A DNA stretch of 64,000 nucleotides from Hyaloscypha bicolor E. Its lineage: Eukaryota > Ascomycota > Leotiomycetes > Helotiales > Hyaloscyphaceae. Where the stretch lies: positions 248,001-312,000 of the forward strand of contig NW_020194643.1 of NCBI RefSeq assembly GCF_002865645.1. The letters are read 5' to 3'. A model generated the notes under the pieces. It did no database searches, was not told the origin of the DNA, and saw only the letters and a program-made list of their open reading frames with translations. Each line of letters begins with the position of its first letter. Within the stretch, counting starts at the first letter, position 1. Of the stretch, positions 1 to 11,200 are shown one piece after another. The translations under genes were made by a program, and so were the position numbers.

Positions 1-1166
1 ATCCTCCGGCGGCCCATTGCGACCTGTAGAAGAAGGTGGGGCGGATGTCATTATGGTAAGTTCACAAGAAAGAAATACGGACTGTTGCTGATACATTTTA
101 GATCGACGACCCTCAAATGCCTGGCTTAATCCCCCTGATCAAGAGCATAACCCCCAATAGACCCGTTCTCTACCGAAGTCATATCCAAATTCGGAGTGAC
201 TTGGCGATGACAGAAGGTTTACCGCAACACGACATCTGGCAATTCCTTTGGGGTAATATTCATCATGCCGACATGTTCATCAGTCACCCGATTCCCTCCT
301 TCGTTCCTAGCAATGTCCCGCGAAATAAGGTTGCCTACCTTCCAGCAACTACGGACTGGCTCGATGGACTCAACAAGGATTTGAATGAATGGGATCAAGG
401 CTATTATGGACATCTTTACAACGACCAATGCCATGCTTTGAGAATGACTGAGCTAAAATGGCCTGCCAAGAAGTACATTATCCAAGTCGCCAGATTCGAC
501 CCTGCAAAAGGTATTCCAGATGTCGTCGAGTCTTATGCTGAATTTCGGCGCCTCCTCGCCAAGCACCACCCTCACATTGAGGCTCCTCAATTGGTCATTT
601 GCGGCAATGGTTCAGTAGATGACCCAGACGGAACCATCGTCCTCGATGAAACGTTCTCCCTACTCGAAACCCGCTTCCCACACCTTCTTTCATCCATTTC
701 TGTCATGCGCCTTGCACCGAACGATCAACTGCTCAACACCCTTATCTCTGCCTCGTATGCCGTCCTCCAGCTCTCCACACGGGAAGGCTTTGAAGTCAAA
801 GTATCTGAAGCCATTCACAAAGGCAAGCCAACAATCGCCACCAACTGCGGCGGCATTCCACTCCAGGTCCAGCACGGCAAGAATGGCTACCTAGTTGAAC
901 CCGGAGATTGGCATGCTGTTGCTGGACACTTGCTAGATCTGTGGACGGATGATAAGTTGTATGAGGAGATGAGCAACTACGCGAAGCATAGTGTGAGTGA
1001 TGAGGTTGGCACTGTTGGAAATGCCTTGAGTTGGTTCTATTTAGCGAACAAGTGGGCAAATGGAAAGGGTGTTCAGCCAAACGAGAAATGGGTTAATGAT
1101 CTTGCGAGGGAGGAGGCGGGCATTCCTTATGAGAAAGGAGAGAACAGATTGCCGAGAACTATCTAA
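1..1166 (+). CDS. Trehalose phosphorylase, GT4 family (3' part; 5' end outside window)
   Basis: Coding sequence join(<1..55, 102..1166), with the reading frame entering at base 2. A 46-bp phase-0 intron (GTAAG at 56, TTTTAG ending at 101) joins GGADVIM to IDDPQMPGLIPLIK, so the ATG at 117 is internal and not the start. About 373 residues are visible, roughly the C-terminal half of the ~700-aa fungal enzyme. Features seen: RSHIQIRSDL near the start, the Rossmann strand KKYIIQVARFDPAKGIPDV, and the retaining GT4 motif E-x7-E in EGFEVKVSE followed by GKPTIATNCGGIP, the sugar/phosphate-binding end of the GT-B fold. The family (EC 2.4.1.231 type, related to Neurospora clock-controlled ccg-9) reversibly phosphorolyses trehalose to glucose 1-phosphate and glucose in the cytosol. 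The frame is clean, with no RIP damage. A less specific alternative call would be a GT4 glycosyltransferase. Confidence 0.88.
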
Positions 1167-2129
1167 ATTTGGAGTATCGCGCAAGTTTTGAGCCATTTGG
1201 CCTGATAATACACCAGAGAAAATTGTGCATAAGAGGGAACAGCAAGTAAAGCAGAAGTTTTGCGGCGTTAGGCAACACTGGCCGGTAGTTTATACTATCT
1301 GGGGGGGGGGGGGGCGATAATTGGGGAACTTTCGTCTCCCTTTCTGGATACTGGAATTTGTTTGCGCTATTCAGATTACCCACAGAGTCTTGGTACATCA
1401 TCGCAGTCAATCGCCAAAAAGAGTTGGCCCAGAGCATTTAGTTGATCTATGAGAAAGTGTTTCCATTTGCTATGAAGAAGGGAAGTCTTCCAGAGAACCA
1501 TCCAAACGATAAGTATATGTGCAAACAAAGAACTGAGCTACCGCACAGTCAGTCACGTAATATCACGTGGCCACAACGAACAGAGGATTCTAGAGTCCTC
1601 CAGAAGCAACACATTTCATGGTTTCTGTTCCCATCAACAATTCATGCCTTTACATTGGCCTGCTGTCCTGGCAAGCGCTGACAGAACAGGTGACGTCGAT
1701 GGCGGCAAGTGACGCTGCTGCAAGCCTGTAGATTTTGCATCCAGCTGCCAGGAGCACATACTAGCTTCAATAAGTACCTTGAACCCTAAAGTTGTCTTCG
1801 CTCGTGGACTGCTCCTTCATTCTGACAAGCTTGGATAGATTGATTAGATCTGATCTAGAGTTGTCCGGATTCTTTAGTAGACCCGTATATTCTCAGCGGG
1901 AGATCTAATCAGATACACCCCCGCCTCTACTCTAGCTGGAATAAGCAATTGATGTACACGAGCACCTGGAATGCTGGGATAGTAGCTCCAAGAACAGGAC
2001 CACCCCTCTTATCAAGCTTTTGGTAACCTAGCAACGGTGGGTAGCAAACGTGGGTGTATGAAAACAATCCAGGGATGGATACCTCCCAAGCTCAAGTCAA
2101 AGTTATCCCAACGAAGTTTTTCTTTTAAG
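1167..2129. other. Intergenic region with a G14 tract
   Basis: No gene recognised. It holds the 3' flank of the trehalose phosphorylase gene, an uninterrupted run of 14 G at 1301-1314, and a 10-bp inverted repeat (GATTAGATCT at about 1841 and AGATCTAATC at about 1900) that could form a hairpin. Base composition is balanced and CA/TG are present, so this stretch is not RIP-mutated. It should include the promoter of the broken phosphatase gene that follows. Confidence 0.5.
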
Positions 2130-2579
2130 ATACGCTTCTCTCACACCCTTTCTGCCTTTGCGGCTTCTGCTATCACTTTGTCTACTGTCAATGGACTCGA
2201 CATCCTCGTCACTGTAGTGAAGCTGCTCTTCTTCTCAAATCAAGCTGACCGACGTAGAACGATGACGGATTCGGTGTATCGAACATCCGCGAGATATACA
2301 AACTCATAAAGGCTTTCGGGCATGACGTCTACATTGTTGCTGTTACCTCGAATGAATGTGGAACCGGAGAAAATGTAGTTTTCACGACTGCTGCCAACCT
2401 GACTGTCGATACTGAATTCGGTCGGTTATTCACTTCCCGAACTTCCTCTTGAGCATTGCTGACAGCTCTTTAGAAGTCATCAAGAAAGGCGCTCCATCAG
2501 TTGGCACCGGCCCCAAGTATAGTCACATCTGGGACTATAACGGAACTTCGTCAGCATGCGTTCAAGCCGCGCTCGGCTA
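2130..2579 (+). pseudogene. SurE-like acid phosphatase/nucleotidase, piece 1 of 3 (N-terminal)
   Basis: N-terminal piece of a secreted SurE-family phosphatase. The frame beginning at 2130 reads IRFSHTLSAFAASAIT then LSTVNGLDILVT: a signal peptide whose expected ATG is ATA (a G-to-A change). A 44-bp intron (2214-2257) joins LVT to NDDGFGVSNIREIYKL, which carries the SurE metal-binding NDDG motif. VVFTTAANLTVDTEF follows. A second intron-like gap (2421-2465) no longer keeps phase, then comes KKGAPSVGTGP and HIWDYNGTSSACVQAALGY. The gene is cut at the TA at 2578-2579 by a Tc1/mariner element and resumes at 6239. The lost start codon and phase error indicate a dead gene even without the insertions. 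Intact relatives are secreted SurE-like phosphatases of roughly 300 residues. Confidence 0.82.
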
Positions 2580-2643
2580 CAGCCGTATGCGAAACAACAG
2601 TTCCAGCCGCATTTTTAAGCGAGCTTTAGTAAAACGCGATTTT
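2580..2643 (+). repeat. Left TIR of the Tc1/mariner element
   Basis: 64-bp terminal inverted repeat, paired with 6173-6236. By eye only one base differs (GCGAGCTTTAG here, the complement of GCGAACTTTAG there). It sits directly after the duplicated TA at 2578-2579. It is little affected by RIP although the interior of the element is heavily mutated. Confidence 0.9.
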
Positions 2644-2738
2644 GCAGAACCACCAGTTAATCAAAACTAATCGATTTGCGAATTGCCCCACAACCACCTT
2701 ACTAAGTTGCCCAAGACTCGAAATACATCGTAGGGGAC

Positions 2739-3239
2739 ATGCCCCCGAAGCGCTCCTCCAAGCGCTTACTTGGGGAGGAACCATTTGCTGAGAAAGTTAC
2801 GAAACGAGCCCGAAAGCCTAACGCGAACACCCTCGACGCGTTTTCAGTAAAGCAAGCTCCTATTCAAAGGAAAACCACTAGAAAGCGGAAGGATACGAAG
2901 GTATATAGGTCTTCTCAAGATATTCTATTACAGGAAAAGATCCTAGTATCTCCAATTCCAATTCCTAGTACTCCTGGTATACCTCTTGCTCCGAGCTCTC
3001 CGATATACATCACTCCAATTCCACTACATAAAAGAGCAAACGCCCCTCCTCCTTTATCCCTATTCAATCCAAATAATAAAGGAAAGATGCCTCATAATAT
3101 ATCTCTTATAATTATACTAATTATTAATAGATCCCGTAAGTCTAATACCGGAATTTATATACACCTTAATATTAATGATATTTTCCGTAATAACCTTAAA
3201 GCGCTTTACGTATACGTTTATAAGAGATATATAAAATAG
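2739..3239 (+). pseudogene. Accessory ORF of the Tc1/mariner element, basic N-terminus, no recognised domain
   Basis: ATG at 2739, about 95 bp inside the left TIR, opens a 166-codon frame. It starts MPPKRSSKRLLGEEPF, is rich in Lys/Arg, then Pro-rich (SPIPIPSTPGIPLAP). The first ~350 bp look like normal coding sequence; after about 3060 the composition becomes RIP-like and the frame ends at 3237-3239. A further stretch in a compatible frame at about 3540-3650 (LDTTPENTSEAEANKGEEEN) suggests the original protein was longer and acidic in its middle. It runs opposite to the transposase on the minus strand, so the element appears to carry two divergent genes. I do not recognise the protein; a DNA-binding or nuclear role is only suggested by its basic N-terminus. 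Confidence 0.5.
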
Positions 3240-5029
3240 TAGGAGGATATATGCAAGCTAATACCAGGAGAGAAACCTCGATTATCTCATTAGAATATTA
3301 TAATTAGTAATCCAAAAGAATAATACTATACGCTTTATATTAAAGATACTAAAGCTTGGAAAAATATCGAAATCACGCTCCGTCAAATTGAGAAGGATAA
3401 TAGAGCTTCTAGAAAATATACCCATAAGGTCGAAATTAATATGATTTATATCTCTTATGATTATCTAGTTACTTTACTTCTATAAACCGTTCCATCTAAA
3501 AAGAAGAGCAAAGCTCGTCTAGATATAGTTTGATATATGAATCTGGATACTACCCCCGAGAATACCTCCGAAGCAGAAGCGAATAAAGGAGAAGAAGAAA
3601 ATAATAATAATTCAAATGATCTAGATTTACTACCTGTTTACGGATAAGCCTCTGTAATAGCAAGATAACTAAAGGAGAAGAGAGCTTATAATAGTATACT
3701 CCCTAAATACTAATACTATTATAAATAGCTCTTTACCCGAATCCGGTATATAAGAAATAGTTACTCGAATAGAGAATATAGTAGTACCGGCAATTACTTC
3801 CTCCTTAAGCAGAGAAATATATACTATAAGCTTTTATAGGAAGAACTAGATAAATGGGCCAAACTAATTAGTATTAATAATATTACCCTTAATATTCCTT
3901 TGCCTAATTAGATTATTAGCTATATTGCGGGAACGAACGAGTATACGAATAAATAATAAAGCCGTAAGAAGAAAGAGAAGACAATTATAGTTAATTTAAA
4001 AGAAGAGACTCCTATACCTCTAATTACGGTATCTTAACCTCTTGTTCTTATATAATATTCATATCCTTTATAACCTATACTCCCGCCTAAATACTACTAA
4101 TTATAGCTCTAGTATTACCTTTCTTTCCTATAATTTCAGTATTAATATTCTCCGCCAGTATATAGTTAATATTATAATATTAACTATAATTATCTAATTA
4201 CTTTACCTTAATTATATTATCCAAACCCCTCCCGTTCTATAATTCCTTCCTTCCCGATTCGAGAACTATATAATAAAGAGCTTACTAGGCTCTCGTAATA
4301 TATACTAGAATAAGAAAAAGAGGAGGATAACCGAGCCTATATTAAATATAGTCTTAATATCTTGAAAAGAAAACGAATTCGGGTCAAGGATCTTATTTAT
4401 ACTTAATAGATAATAAATATACTATATACCAAGGGTATATGAATTAATATTTATATATAGATATAAAGGGCGGTAAAGGAATTTAAAGCTTTATAGAAAT
4501 AACGTTATAATACTATATAAGAACTAGTATAAATAGAGCAAGCTTAATATTAAAAGAAGAGATTAATAGCTTTATCTTTTCGTTAGGAATTCAGGAGAAA
4601 TAGGGAGGACAAATTAGCTAGTTTCTTTAATAATTACTAATATTCTAGTTATTTATTTAGGGGAGCAGTTATTTCCTTAGTACGGGATTAATCTCTTTAA
4701 GAAAGCTTTTAGGATATAGTAATATTAGGTAATATAGATCTGAAAAGTACAAAAATAGGTATAAGACTATTAAAATATATAAAAAAAGGCCAATATTTTT
4801 CGAAATATTATTATAATAAAATTGAATATTTATTCTATAATTACTTTTGCCCTGAATTATATATAAAAAACTTTCTATTATAATATTAATTAGATAGCCG
4901 AGAATATTAAAATACTATTAAAAATAGTGAATTATTAATGAAATATATATCTTGCTTTTAAGACTCGTATTACCCTTATAAAAAGACATAAAGTACTAGA
5001 GAATAAAAAGGCTAATTTGGCCCTAAAAT

Positions 5030-6060
5030 CTACTTAATTATCTAGTACTCCTTATATTCCTGTATTCCTAAAATGTGCCCTTACTTATTGGCGAGCCCTT
5101 ACTCTAGTACTAATCTTCCGAATAGCCTATTTAAGGAAGCTCTAGTAATTATCGAATTTCCTATACTCCCGGCAATAATATTATTAAATATAGGCCTTTA
5201 GATTACCGAAGCTCTCTTTAATTAGGTTAAAATCGGATAAGTATAGAGAAAGAAACCGTATTCAAATCCTATAGTATCTAGCTACCTCCTTAATTCTCCG
5301 AATATTGGAATAATAAACTAATATATTATCCATAATTAAGACTAATTAAGGGCCTGGATATAGTATTATTTTTGGAAGAACTTATTTAATAATAAACTCC
5401 TTAAAGATATCCCTAGTACAGGTGCCCTTAAAGGTCCTAGATATAATATATCTATTAATTATATATACCGGAAATACTAATATTCTATTCCTCTTACTTA
5501 ATTACTATTTAACTTATACTCGAACTTCTTTATCTATCTAATTATATATTCGATTACCGCTTCTTTTATTACTTCCTGATTCGTTAATAAAGACTAATTA
5601 AGATACCGTAAAGTCCTGGAAATAATATTACTAATATACTCTCAGTTCTCTATTCCTCTATATAGCTATAACCTTTAATTGCTTTCTTATAATCTTAATC
5701 CTTTAAAGGGCTTGTAAAATAATAGATTAATTAACCTTAATATTATAGACTTTATATAAAAACTCAGTGAGTTCGTCTTAATACTACTATAGCTCCTTTT
5801 CCAAGAGATGCTTTATAGCTTACTCTATTCTCTATATAATAATACGCCTAGTACTACTAGAAGAAGGTTTAGGTAATTAATTTGCTATTATATGCCTCTT
5901 ATAATGGTATATTGTTTGAGTTATAGTATTAAAATCATATGCAAGCTATTAAATAAATTATATAGAGCTCTGAGGCCCCGTATCGTATAAGGCATACTCG
6001 ATTCGGGCGATTATTATTACGGCTAGACAATCCGGTATAGTAGTAGCAAACCCGTCTAGG
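5030..6060 (-). pseudogene. RIP-degraded Tc1/mariner (IS630-type DDE) transposase
   Basis: On the complement of about 5030-5700 a broken frame keeps the pattern of fungal DDE_3 transposases: LVFINESGSNKR at about 5590, TFKGTCTRDIFKEFI at about 5400, then LSDFNLIKESFGNLKAYI at about 5200, which is the family's SPDFNPIE(E)SF block with RIP-type changes, and IRKISTRVRARQ towards the C-terminus. In-frame stops are TAA/TAG only, as expected when CAA/CAG/TGG codons are hit by RIP. The N-terminal helix-turn-helix portion up to about 6060 is too degraded to define. Not functional. It supports Tc1/mariner assignment of the element together with the TA target duplication. Confidence 0.65.
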
Positions 6061-6172
6061 AACTTTTAGTATAAGTGTCCCCTATTAATTTGATTAACTT
6101 ACTTCGTAATTCCAAGCCGTAGTTGTGGAGTTATTCGTGCGATTATAATTAAGTGGAATGCGTAATGCGGCC

Positions 6173-6236
6173 AAAATCGCGTTTTACTAAAGTTCGCTTA
6201 AAAATGCGGCTGGAACTGTTGTTTCGCATACGGCTG
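6173..6236 (-). repeat. Right TIR of the Tc1/mariner element
   Basis: Reverse complement of 2580-2643 over 64 bp with one mismatch. It is followed at once by the duplicated TA (6237-6238) and the continuation of the phosphatase exon. Confidence 0.9.
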
Positions 6237-6325
6237 TACGTCTTCCCGAACTTCGCGAACTTCACCACCCCAGACCTCGTCATGTCTGGGCCAAACTTTG
6301 GTTTGAACCTCGGATCCTTCCTCTA
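6237..6325 (+). pseudogene. SurE-like phosphatase, piece 2 of 3 (middle)
   Basis: A short exon fragment left between two transposons. It encodes VFPNFANFTTPDLVMSGPNF and then GLNLGSFLY. SGPNxGxNLG is the characteristic SurE motif near the active site. It continues piece 1 in frame once the Tc1/mariner element and one TA are removed. It is cut at TA 6324-6325 by the pogo-type element and continues at 29431. No stop or frameshift inside this piece. Confidence 0.85.
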
Positions 6326-6415
6326 CTCGTTCGGCCGGGCTCACCTGGTTCTCGCTTAGCACGCTTACCAGGTGAGGGAGGGCAATACGTAAAAACCAGC
6401 AATACGCAAATTTTT
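6326..6415 (+). repeat. Left TIR of the pogo-type element
   Basis: 90-bp terminal inverted repeat, identical by eye to the complement of 29341-29430. It contains an internal short inverted repeat (CACCTGGT ... ACCAGGTG) that could serve as a transposase-binding or hairpin site. Confidence 0.92.
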
Positions 6416-6452
6416 CCCCGCCCCGCTACCATCGACTTTTCAACCCACCAAA

Positions 6453-7578
6453 ATGCCACCCAAAGCAGAAGCTATTAAAGAGCGAATTACTAAGGCCTCT
6501 GAGGCTATGGATCGAGATCCTAGGCTCAAAGGAACGAAGGCTGCAGCCTATTTTGGGGCCCCGTATAATTAATTAATGGCCCGGCAAAGGGGTCATTCTA
6601 TAAGTAACTCTCGGGGTAAATATAATAAAAAACTCTTAGTATCATAAGATAAGTCTTTAAGAGATTATCTCTTAATACTCTATATCTCCGGGCAAAGTCC
6701 TAATCTAGAAGCGATTTAAATAGGTATTTCCAGGCTAGTTTATTATAATACTAGTAATATTAATTCCTCTATATCTCACAGATAAATAAAAGCCTAGATT
6801 ACCCGTAATTACGAATTCCTAAAGTAAATTCGAGAGAAACCAATATCTATAAAATGTCTGAGTATATATATTATAGAGAATATTAAAAAGCATTTTACTA
6901 ATTTTAATAAGTATAGAAGAAAATAAAGTATTTATATAAAGAATATATCTAATTTTAATAAGAATAGCTTCTAAATTAGAGTAGTAATAGAGAATATTAT
7001 ATATATATTACTAGATTATAAAGTAGTATATAATATTAATCTAAATAATCGAGAATTAGTTATAGTTATAGCTATAATTAATTATAGTAGAAAAAAGGTT
7101 CCTATATATATTATTTTCAAGAAAATATACTATTTTTATAGATATTTTCTATAAATACTTAATAATAGTATTGAATTTATATATTTTCTTACTAGTTTTA
7201 TAAATAATTGTCTGGATTTATAATATCTTAAATACTTTATTAAGTACTATTCTTTTTTATAAACGGGTACTTATAGGATCTTAATTTTTAATAAGTATAA
7301 TTCTTATTTATCTAATAAATTTTTATATTTTTACTAGAAAAATCGCATTTAATTATTTAGATTATTTATATATATAATTTACTTTCTTTAATTACTTAAT
7401 ATTATTATTTTCTAATTTTTAAAATACTAGTTTTAAAAAAAGCTTTATTAAGAGATTTTTAATAATATAGAAAAGTTTAATAAGATAGACTTCTTTATAA
7501 TTTTCTAGAGGTTTTAAAATAGGATTTTTAAAAGCCGGTATATTATAATTTCTTTCTTTAAGAAAACTAGATTAATAC
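6453..7578 (+). pseudogene. Pogo/Fot1-type transposase, N-terminal part (RIP-mutated, interrupted)
   Basis: ATG at 6453 begins MPPKAEAIKERITKASEAMD, followed by DPRLKGTKAAAYFGAPYN: the psq/CENP-B-type helix-turn-helix start of fungal pogo-like transposases. Then come blocks matching the family in RIP-altered form: SLRDYLLILYISGQSPN (about 6655), AWITRNYEFLK (about 6795), NNRELVIV (about 7045), YRILIFNKYNSYLS (about 7270, the DGHxSH region) and LFRLFIYIIYFL (about 7360, the LPPHTTHxLQPLD region). Many TAA/TAG stops. The frame stops at the target duplication AATAC (7574-7578), where the chromovirus array begins, and continues at 28678. The joined length is 1746 bp, exactly 582 codons. Confidence 0.75.
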
Positions 7579-7876
7579 TATAATATATATAGAGTTATAT
7601 ATAACTTAAGAGTATATAATAAACCTCGGATATCGCGGGTATTAATTAGAGAGATTAGAGGCCCTTTAACTTTATAACTAATTACTATTTATATTATAAG
7701 TATTAGGCTTATAAATTACTAATTATATATATATTATTAGGGCCTCCTATTTAGAGAGGGCTTCTCTAGACCTTATAAAAGAGACAGAAATTAGTTCTAT
7801 ACTAAATTTAATACTATAGTTTTATAACTTACTAATTTATTTTATTATCTTATTACTTACTAATAAATATCTTATA
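7579..7876 (+). repeat. LTR1 of the Ty3/gypsy array
   Basis: 298-bp long terminal repeat. The ancestral TG...CA ends are mutated to TA...TA by RIP (compare the unmutated start TGTGATGTGTACAGGG at 34328). Preceded by target duplication AATAC. Confidence 0.85.
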
Positions 7877-8259
7877 AGCTAATCTCTCTATTCTTAAAAA
7901 AAGTAGTTTAATAAGTAATTATATCTCGAAATCTATAAAATATATAATTCCTTACTAAAGTTATTTCTATAAAGGAAATTAACTAGATTAATCCTAATAT
8001 AAGTAATAGTAAAGGCTTATCTAATACTTTTAATAGGGCCTCTTAGGAGCTTTTAAAAGCTAGTAATAATAACGGAAATAATTCCGGTAATAATTAAGAT
8101 ACCGAGATTAATATCCGAATTACTATTACCTAAGCTATAAAATAGGGCTTATATATTAAAGTCAAAGTACTTTAATAAAAGCAAGAATTAGTAGATATAA
8201 TTAACTAATATATTCTATAATTAGAATAATATAAGAGTACTCTTAGAAATATCTTGTAA

Positions 8260-11200
8260 TCCTCTTCTATATTGTCCTACGTTCGGACTACCCTAAGCGG
8301 TTGGCTCCCAGTACTCCCTGGAAAAAGCGGGTCACGTGAGGAACACCAGAATCTCTCCCTTCTAGGGAATCGCGCATCGGAACGTAATTACGTCCAAATC
8401 CTTAGGGCTTAGCTTAGGATAAGAGAGGAGAAGCTCAAGTACCTTTCTCTATATTTTAGTAGTTCTGGAATGCAAGGGGCTTTTATTACGATTTTTTAAA
8501 GCTCGGGAGGGGGCGAGAGAAATTCTTAAGGCACTGGCTAGCTCTCGGGGCTCCCTAAAAAATACAGGTCACGTAAGGAATACTAAAAAAAAAAAAGCTG
8601 GCCTCATATTACTCTTCTCTTCTTCTTCTCTTTATTACTTTTATATTTACTACTTTCCCTTTTACTTATATTATGGACCCTTCTTGCTTTTGTACTACCT
8701 GTAAGCAAAACCGGCCTGCTTCTGACTTTATTACAGAGCGAGGCAAGCAATATAAGACCTGTAATCACTATTGAGTTTATATTTTCCCCCTTTTCTGACT
8801 TAACTAACCTATTAATAGGCCCGGAATACTACTAATTATACCTAGCAACGCCCTGCCTTACAAGAACTCGATCCGAATACCCTCCCTATCTCCCGGCAAC
8901 GACGACGGTCTATTACGGATGTCTCTGCGGACGAGCCAGCCCCACGGCGCCAGCGACGGATCCGTTAACCGTCCATTGCGGCCCCAGTTAATATCTTGGA
9001 GGATCCTCCTGCGGACCTACCTATTATACGGCCTCTTGGCTTCCTCTTATGCTTCCGGCCAGCTCCCGTATATACGACTAGTCCGCTTACGGGTCGCTAT
9101 ATAGCTTGCGGAGCCCTCTATTTTAGTCGTATAGACGATTACTTTGAGGCCTGTTATAAGAAGGGCGACGTAATACTTCCTTTAATCCGCGAGCCTCCTC
9201 TATACCTCTCTTACCTCTTTACGGGCAATAATCCGCTCTGCCGGGCCTTCCGGGCAAATATCCGGGTATATAATTATGCTTTTACCTTTACGTTAGTTAA
9301 GTATAAGAAGGATATACGAATCGACTTCTCCCGTAGGATCTAGTACTTTCAGATCTATGGCAAGCTCTTCCACTTCCAAGGCCCACTATAGCCCGCTTCA
9401 TATACCGAATCCTCCTTTATATAGCTCTTCTTTTATAATCTGCTCTTTATAACTAATATACGGGCTACTAACTTCCCTTACTTAGATCATATGGTTCTTT
9501 TATAGCTTACGGATATACTTACGGATTATAATCCGTTTATTACGGTCTATAAGATAGCCCGTAAGCGTCTTGCAAGCCAGTAAACCGATTTCCGGATCTT
9601 ACTTAACCCGCAAATGTACTTAATCCTCGAGTCGGGCGCTAATTATTATTATAAGAACCTCCTAATAAGTAACGAGATTACAGCCCTTATCCCGGACGAG
9701 TATACGGATACAAGCCGCCATAATCTAGTACTTACGGTCCGCAAGGCAGGCCGCAAGCGTCCGCAAATACATATAGTTAATATTATATACGTAGTATATA
9801 TACCGCTCTACTATATCTTGCTCTTCCTATACGGCGACCCGGGCTAGTACTACGGTTTATAGTTATAGGACCGTAATAGGACCCGTTAGCAGATATGGCT
9901 CGAGTAGCGGGTTTTTTACCGGTACTATCTCTATATCTATCTAGCCTTCTTCCCGCTCTTTTATACTAGCCGCCTCTTTTAGTAGTATATTATTAATACA
10001 TACGTTACCTGCAAGACTACCTCGCTTAACTGGCTCTACTTATACTAGCAGAATATCCGTACGGATATCTATATAGGACTTGCGGATACTCTAATCCGTA
10101 AGGACGTCCGTATAAGTAATATTAGCCGTTACTTTATCCTTCCGTCAAGCTTTACAGGCAGTAATCGCTTTATATAGTAGCTCTTTTAAGACTTAATAGC
10201 TATTATATAGTACTTTGGTAAGCTAAGCTTCTTTATTACCTTTATAGCTAACCTATACTAGCCTGAGATTATAGATTATCTCTTAAACGGGCAGCAAGCA
10301 ATTAACCGTCCGGATCTTCTCTGCCGGGTCTTTATCCTAAAGATAAGAGAGCTCCTTACGGATCTCAAGAACTACCTTTTTGGACGGTATACGGGCCATG
10401 TCTATATAATCGAGTACCAGAAGTATAGCCTTCCGTATATATACCTGCTCTTATTTCTTAAGAGAGACGCCGTCTTCTTAATCCCTGATTTGGTTAATGA
10501 GGTTATTTATACCGAGCTCCTAGACCTATTATAGGATTCTATAGGCGAACTTATGGCCGTAGTTACTGGCCAGATATCTTACGGGCCGTATAGCCTTAAT
10601 AATAATCCGAAAGCCCCGTATATAGTTCGTAAGATACCTATAGCCCCGCTTATATATTAGAAGAGATTTCCCAAAGCATTTATGGCTATAATAATTATCC
10701 GCAAGAATAGATATCCCGAGTACCGGTACCGGGATAATGGCCGTATGTTTACGGTCCGTAAACCAGGCTTTCCAGACCAGGAAGTCATCTATAATAACTA
10801 CTGGATTATTCCGTATAACCCGTATTTTCTTTAGAAGTTCCGCTTATATATTAATATTAAGGTTTATATATCCGTATAAGTAATTAAGTATATCTATAAG
10901 TATATTTATAAGAAAACGGACCGTATAACTATTACTATCTCGGGAACGGATAATAAGATTACCCAGTATCTCTAGGCTCGGTATATAGGCCTTATAGAGG
11001 CTTTCTGGCACCTATTCGAGTACCTAATATACTAGGAGTTCTTCCCGGTTTAATACCTTGCAATCTACCTCCCTAGATAATATATGGTCTACTTTATAGC
11101 TGACCTCTTACCCGAGCAGATTACGGACCGGGCCATAAATACCTGCTTGACCTTAATAGCCTTCTTTGAGTATAATATAATATATAAGGACGGATACTAG

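Larger units (their letters stand above)
2580..6236. mobile_element. Tc1/mariner-type DNA transposon, 3.66 kb, RIP-mutated, inserted in the phosphatase gene
   Basis: The ends are exact 64-bp inverted repeats (one mismatch seen), starting CAGCCGTATGCGAAACAACA. The flanking TA is duplicated (2578-2579 and 6237-6238). Removing the element and one TA rejoins the host reading frame as ALGY-VFPNFANF, which matches the family, so the boundaries are firm. The interior from about 3240 to 6060 is AT-rich with almost no CA or TG, the mark of RIP. The minus strand holds a broken IS630/Tc1-type DDE transposase, and the plus strand begins with a separate, less damaged ORF at 2739. The element is larger than a minimal Tc1/mariner because of that extra ORF. 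It inserted directly in a coding exon. Confidence 0.88.
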
